A stretch of DNA of 17,301 nt. Source: Bacteroidales bacterium UBA1253. Lineage in GTDB: Bacteria; Bacteroidota; Bacteroidia; Bacteroidales; Paludibacteraceae. The notes beneath the pieces were generated by a model, which saw nothing but the letters and a program-made list of their open reading frames with translations, was not told where the DNA came from and ran no database searches. A program made the translations under genes and the position numbers. Each line of letters starts with the position of its first letter. Position 1 is the first letter of the stretch. The stretch spans positions 1 through 17,301 of the forward strand of contig DBVX01000079.1 in the NCBI GenBank assembly GCA_002308815.1. The letters are read 5' to 3'. Positions 14,007-17,301 of this stretch are shown here, one piece after another.

Positions 14007-14036
14007 CAAAGATAGCATAATTTTCGGAGGTATCAA
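14007..14036 (-). promoter_or_regulatory. Promoter of iorAB
   Basis: On the minus strand, TTG (14034-14036), a 19-bp spacer and TATCTTTG (14007-14014) match the Bacteroidota consensus. It lies 45 bases before the iorA start codon. Confidence 0.8.
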
Positions 14037-14063
14037 CGTGTTGTATGATTTCGACACACAAAA

Positions 14064-14092
14064 AAGCGGCTCGCACTTCAAGCAAACCGCTT
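14064..14092 (-). terminator. Terminator-like hairpin upstream of the iorA promoter
   Basis: Read on the minus strand, AAGCGG (14092-14087) and CCGCTT (14069-14064) form a 6-bp stem followed by a run of T. It would stop minus-strand transcripts entering from the right, shielding iorAB from antisense read-through out of the 14336 gene region. No minus-strand gene that it could end is visible. The rest of 14093-14279 shows nothing I can name. Confidence 0.5.
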
Positions 14093-14279
14093 CTGTGGTA
14101 CATCTTATACTGATACGCATATAAAGCTATGTTGTATTGAGTTATTATCCATACTCCGGATATATCGGTGGTGGTGGCAACTATATGATTGAATAACATT
14201 TGGTGGATTTTCTCTATTTTGTACCACTTTTCGTAAAAAAAATCCGTACGGAAAACACCGAAAGAAATCGCGGCGGGTC

Positions 14280-14310
14280 TTTGCCCGTCGGACTAAAATA
14301 CTTACCTTTG
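14280..14310 (+). promoter_or_regulatory. Promoter of the secreted-protein / proCB run
   Basis: TTTG (14280-14283), a 19-bp spacer and TACCTTTG (14303-14310) match the consensus, 25 bases before the start codon. CGGCGGG and CCCGTCG on either side of the TTTG can form a small hairpin with one G-T pair. Confidence 0.8.
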
Positions 14311-14335
14311 CGCGTTTATTACAATCACAACCAAG

Positions 14336-16063
14336 ATGAGAAAAGGGTTTTCATTGCTGATACCTCTCCTTTCGGCAGTACTCGGTATGCGCTCGCCACA
14401 GCCTGCACAGGCTGATTCCACCCGCATATCCCCAAAACGCAACACCGTTTCCGCAGCTTCCGTTGCGGATGTTTTTCAAGGAGCTACAGCCGATACCATA
14501 AAAATTCTGTACGATTTGAGTGCAAAAACAGGCGATGACGGCAAGACATATATCCCCGTGGATATGGGATACGGTGTGGCGTGGGCTGACCGCAATGTGG
14601 GTGCCGCAGATGCAAATGCCACAGGAAGTTATTTCCGATGGGGGGATTCGGATGCCTCACACTACACGATCGGCCAGACATATCTGGACTGGACAACAAG
14701 ATGCTCCGCCAATAATGATTTTGCCAGCCAGTACGATATGGCGAAAAGCAATATGGGAAACAGATGGCGTATGCCCTCAAAGAGTGACTATACGGATTTG
14801 ATAACCTATTCAACCATTACGGACAACAACAGATTCACAAACCGTACAGACAACAGCAAATACATACTCTTTCCTGCTACGGGAAACTATTACGGAACAA
14901 CACAATATGACGCTGCATATCAGTATTACTGGACAAAAACATACGGAGGAACAAAAAACGACAAATCGTATGTGTATTGTCTGGTGAGAACCGGCAACAA
15001 CACCTACAAATCGGCGTATACAGACATTGAAGGAAGAAACATCCCGCCCCATTGGGGCATCGCCTGCCGCGCCATATATGTGCCTCCGTTCACACCCTGC
15101 ACGCTGACAGTCAGCGTAAACGGTCAATTGTACCGGTATCTCTGCGAACCCGGACAGGAGGTTACTGTCACCGCACACGCCACAGCGGAGAACCACGTGT
15201 TCGACCGCTGGACAGAGGATGGCAACACCCGCGCCACCCGCACGTTTACTGTCACAGACGATATGACTTATACAGCCACATTCAAGGAAAAACCCGCCGA
15301 AAAACATATCATACTTGATGAAAACGCAGACAATGCGCATTACGATGAGTTTGCGGCAGACTACGACGGAGTAACCGTCACTTCCGCCACCCTCAACCGC
15401 ACGTTTAGCGCAGGACGCTGGTCGACCATGACTCTTCCGTTCGAGGTGAGCCGGGGCATGATGTCATCAAACGGTCTATGGGGGTGCGTCTATGAGTTCA
15501 GGCATGCTACAGGCAACGCATCCACAACTGTGACACTGTACTTCACACGCGCCACACGGATGGAGGCGGGCAAATGCTATATCATCAATCCCAGCGAATC
15601 TCTCGCCAAACGATCCTGTTTCCTCTTTGGAAACGTGACAGTCAATCTGAACAAAGACAAAGGTGAAGCACTAAACTCGGTGACAGCATACAACTCATTG
15701 GACGGATACAACGACGGTACAGGTTCTATTGAACTGGTCGGCACGCTGCGCAACGGTATGCTGTCTGAATCGGCTGGCAACAACACGTATATGGGGCTGA
15801 AAGGGAACAGAATATACTATCCCAACACCTCCACAGGAAGCACCATACACGCCTATCGCGGCGTGTTCCGAAGCACTACACCTATGAACATCAGCCGCAT
15901 ACGTATTGTAGTGGAAGACGAAGAGATGACCGAACTTGAGGTTGCCGACGACGAAATACAAAATTCCCCAGAGACGCGCAAACTCATTCGTGACGGCAAA
16001 CTCTACATACGCTGCAACGGCGTGACTTATGACGCAACAGGACAAAGGATAAAAGACAATTGA
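14336..16063 (+). CDS. Secreted multidomain surface protein (Fib_succ_major-like domain, B-repeat, C-terminal tail)
   Basis: This 575-residue protein begins with a signal peptide; cleavage is likely after AQA at 24-26. Residues about 75-248 resemble the Fibrobacter major paralogous domain, with GYGVAWADRNVGA, YFRWGDSD, NRWRMPSKSDY, YILFPATG, YYWTKTYG and a closing GIACRAI. Residues about 254-317 form one divergent InlB-type B-repeat (CTLTVSVNG, VFDRWTEDG, YTATFKEK). Residues about 325-525 are a beta-rich region common in secreted Prevotellaceae proteins (ATLNRTFSAGRWSTMTLPF). The tail, GKLYIRCNGVTYDATGQRI at 554-572, resembles the C-terminal domain of type IX-secreted or surface proteins. It is probably exported as an adhesin-like protein; the ligand is unknown. 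proC starts 13 bp after its stop codon, so the two may be co-transcribed although functionally unrelated. Confidence 0.8.
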   Translation: MRKGFSLLIPLLSAVLGMRSPQPAQADSTRISPKRNTVSAASVADVFQGATADTIKILYDLSAKTGDDGKTYIPVDMGYGVAWADRNVGAADANATGSYFRWGDSDASHYTIGQTYLDWTTRCSANNDFASQYDMAKSNMGNRWRMPSKSDYTDLITYSTITDNNRFTNRTDNSKYILFPATGNYYGTTQYDAAYQYYWTKTYGGTKNDKSYVYCLVRTGNNTYKSAYTDIEGRNIPPHWGIACRAIYVPPFTPCTLTVSVNGQLYRYLCEPGQEVTVTAHATAENHVFDRWTEDGNTRATRTFTVTDDMTYTATFKEKPAEKHIILDENADNAHYDEFAADYDGVTVTSATLNRTFSAGRWSTMTLPFEVSRGMMSSNGLWGCVYEFRHATGNASTTVTLYFTRATRMEAGKCYIINPSESLAKRSCFLFGNVTVNLNKDKGEALNSVTAYNSLDGYNDGTGSIELVGTLRNGMLSESAGNNTYMGLKGNRIYYPNTSTGSTIHAYRGVFRSTTPMNISRIRIVVEDEEMTELEVADDEIQNSPETRKLIRDGKLYIRCNGVTYDATGQRIKDN

Positions 16064-16076
16064 AACACTCAATACA

Positions 16077-16856
16077 ATGACCAAAGTAACTCTGATAGGC
16101 GCCGGAAATATGGGCGGCGCACTGGCTCACGGATGGATACATTCGGGTCAAACAGCACTGACCATCACCGACAAGAACGAACAGACACTCAAACAGTTCC
16201 AATCGCAGTACCCTGATTTGAAAGTGACAACCGACAACAAGAAGGCAGTACAGGGAGCGGAGATTGTGGTGCTGGCAGTCAAGCCGTGGCTGATGGACAA
16301 GGTACTGGACGAGATACGTCCCGAACTGGACCTCGACAGGCAGATTATCGTATCAGACGCCGCCAACTACGGCACAGACAAACTGTCATCCAAACTCGGT
16401 GGCGCAGGGCAGTACTTCTACGTGATACCGAACATAGCCGCCGAATACGGGAACAGTATGAGTTTCGTGGCGCATAACGGGCAGGCGACAGAGGAGAACA
16501 TCCGCAAAGTCACCGGTCTGTACAGCCTTTGCGGCGAGGTGATGGAAGTGGAAGAAAAGCAGGTGGAAGCGGGCATGATGATGGCATCATGCGGGATAGC
16601 CTACGTGATGCGCATGGTTCGCGCCATGACCGAAGGCGGCGTGGAAATGGGCTTCTACCCGCATCAGGCGCAACAGATAGCCATGCAGACCATGCAAGGA
16701 GCCGTATCGCTGCTGCGCGAATCGGGACTGCACCCCGAAGCCGCCATCGACAAAGTGACCACCCCCGGAGGCGTCACCATCAAAGGACTGAACGAACTGG
16801 ACCGCAAGGGCTTCAACGCCGCCGTGGTCAGCTGCCTGAAAGCAGGCATGAAATAA
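16077..16856 (+). CDS. proC: Pyrroline-5-carboxylate reductase
   Basis: This 259-residue enzyme performs the last step of proline synthesis, reducing pyrroline-5-carboxylate with NAD(P)H. It shows the N-terminal Rossmann motif IGAGNMGGALAHGW (residues 7-20), AVKPW, the SCGIAYVMRMVRAM helix, and the C-terminal signature TTPGGVTIKGLNELDRKGF that lines the active site. The length is typical. It lies 13 bp after the secreted-protein gene and 10 bp before proB, so it probably forms an operon with proB. No separate promoter is visible in the short gap. Confidence 0.96.
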   Translation: MTKVTLIGAGNMGGALAHGWIHSGQTALTITDKNEQTLKQFQSQYPDLKVTTDNKKAVQGAEIVVLAVKPWLMDKVLDEIRPELDLDRQIIVSDAANYGTDKLSSKLGGAGQYFYVIPNIAAEYGNSMSFVAHNGQATEENIRKVTGLYSLCGEVMEVEEKQVEAGMMMASCGIAYVMRMVRAMTEGGVEMGFYPHQAQQIAMQTMQGAVSLLRESGLHPEAAIDKVTTPGGVTIKGLNELDRKGFNAAVVSCLKAGMK

Positions 16857-16866
16857 CAGAGCAAAG

Positions 16867-17301
16867 ATGAAACGAATAGTAGTAAAAGTAGGGTCGAACG
16901 TACTGACCACAGCCGAGGGACGCATTGACCTCACGCGCATATCCGCACTCGTTGACCAACTGGTATGGCTGCGCGAGCAAGGATATGAGGTCATCCTCGT
17001 CTCCAGCGGCGCCGGCGCATGCGGCAAGACCCTGCTGAAAGCGGAGAACCCGCTGGACTCGGTGGAGCAACGGCAACTGTACTGCGCCATGGGTCAGGTC
17101 AAACTGATGAACCTCTACTTCACCCTCTTCCGCGAACACAACCTCCACGTGGGGCAGGTACTCACGATGAAAGAGGACTTCGAGCGGGAGGAACAGTACA
17201 AGAACCTCAAACAGTGCATGGAGGTGATGCTGGAGAACGATGTGATTCCCATCGTGAACGAGAACGACACCGTATGCGTCACCGAACTGATGTTCACCGA
17301 C
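16867..17301 (+). CDS. proB: Glutamate 5-kinase (N-terminal part, cut by the window end)
   Basis: The frame is open from the ATG at 16867 to the last base (145 codons). It begins MKRIVVKVGSNVLTTAEGRI, the phosphate-binding start of amino-acid kinases, followed by VILVSSGAGACGK, DSVEQRQLYCAMGQVKLMN and VIPIVNENDTVCVTELMFTD, which binds glutamate. Glutamate 5-kinase catalyses the first, feedback-inhibited step of proline synthesis. The phosphate-site loop reads GAGACGK where relatives known to me have GA(I/V)A(A/S)G, a small oddity. The C-terminal part, where a PUA domain may or may not be present, lies outside the window. Confidence 0.94.
   Translation, partial: MKRIVVKVGSNVLTTAEGRIDLTRISALVDQLVWLREQGYEVILVSSGAGACGKTLLKAENPLDSVEQRQLYCAMGQVKLMNLYFTLFREHNLHVGQVLTMKEDFEREEQYKNLKQCMEVMLENDVIPIVNENDTVCVTELMFTD

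Noticed and set aside
13936..14199. 87-codon minus-strand frame upstream of iorA
   Set aside because: It spans the iorA promoter and a terminator-like hairpin and has no recognisable sequence.

Overview
The window looks like a Bacteroidales chromosome, probably Prevotellaceae-like. At least seven genes are preceded by the Bacteroidota promoter TTTG / TAnnTTTG, usually with a 19-bp spacer. The secreted protein at 14336-16063 has the domain mix and C-terminal tail usual for that group, and the indolepyruvate:ferredoxin oxidoreductase and proline genes fit. Ribosome binding sites are mostly weak, as expected for this phylum. All repeats and domains below were found by eye; no database or folding program was run.

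Positions 1-9978 form an accessory island of toxin-antitoxin-like modules. In order: the tail of an unidentified CxxC protein (1-96, +); an AAA+/DUF4143 ATPase (ATPase-1, -); an AbiEi/AbiEii type IV toxin-antitoxin pair (+); ATPase-2 (+); an MqsR/MqsA-like pair (-); ATPase-3 (+); ATPase-4 (+). Each intergenic gap from 1668 to 8530 carries one copy of a roughly 200-bp repeat, always in the same orientation whatever the direction of the flanking genes. Four copies keep two short hairpins. Each module has its own promoter on the far side of the repeat, so the island reads as a string of 'repeat + promoter + module' cassettes.

The most striking structure lies between the repeat and the promoter of three ATPase genes (2, 3 and 4). 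Each has three direct copies of a short motif, spaced 33-34 bp, ending at or just before the -33 element. The spacing is kept, but the motif differs from gene to gene (TTTGCGATT, TTTATCC, ACATTTTGAGA). This suggests gene-specific autoregulatory iterons. ATPase-2 and ATPase-4 also share an identical 69-residue C-terminus and 50 identical terminal bases, although the rest of the two genes has diverged.

Positions 10024-11700 are insertion-sequence debris at the island edge. One element is nearly intact and has a DDE transposase with an N-terminal zinc ribbon; its reading frame is broken at a run of seven A. It abuts the 3' part of an IS21-type istB and that element's right end.

Positions 11742-17301 look like ordinary chromosome: iorA-iorB on the minus strand, then a divergent plus-strand run with a secreted surface protein, proC and the start of proB (cut by the window end). 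IorA/IorB oxidise aryl-pyruvates from aromatic amino acids to acyl-CoA with ferredoxin as acceptor. ProB and ProC are the first and last enzymes of proline synthesis from glutamate.
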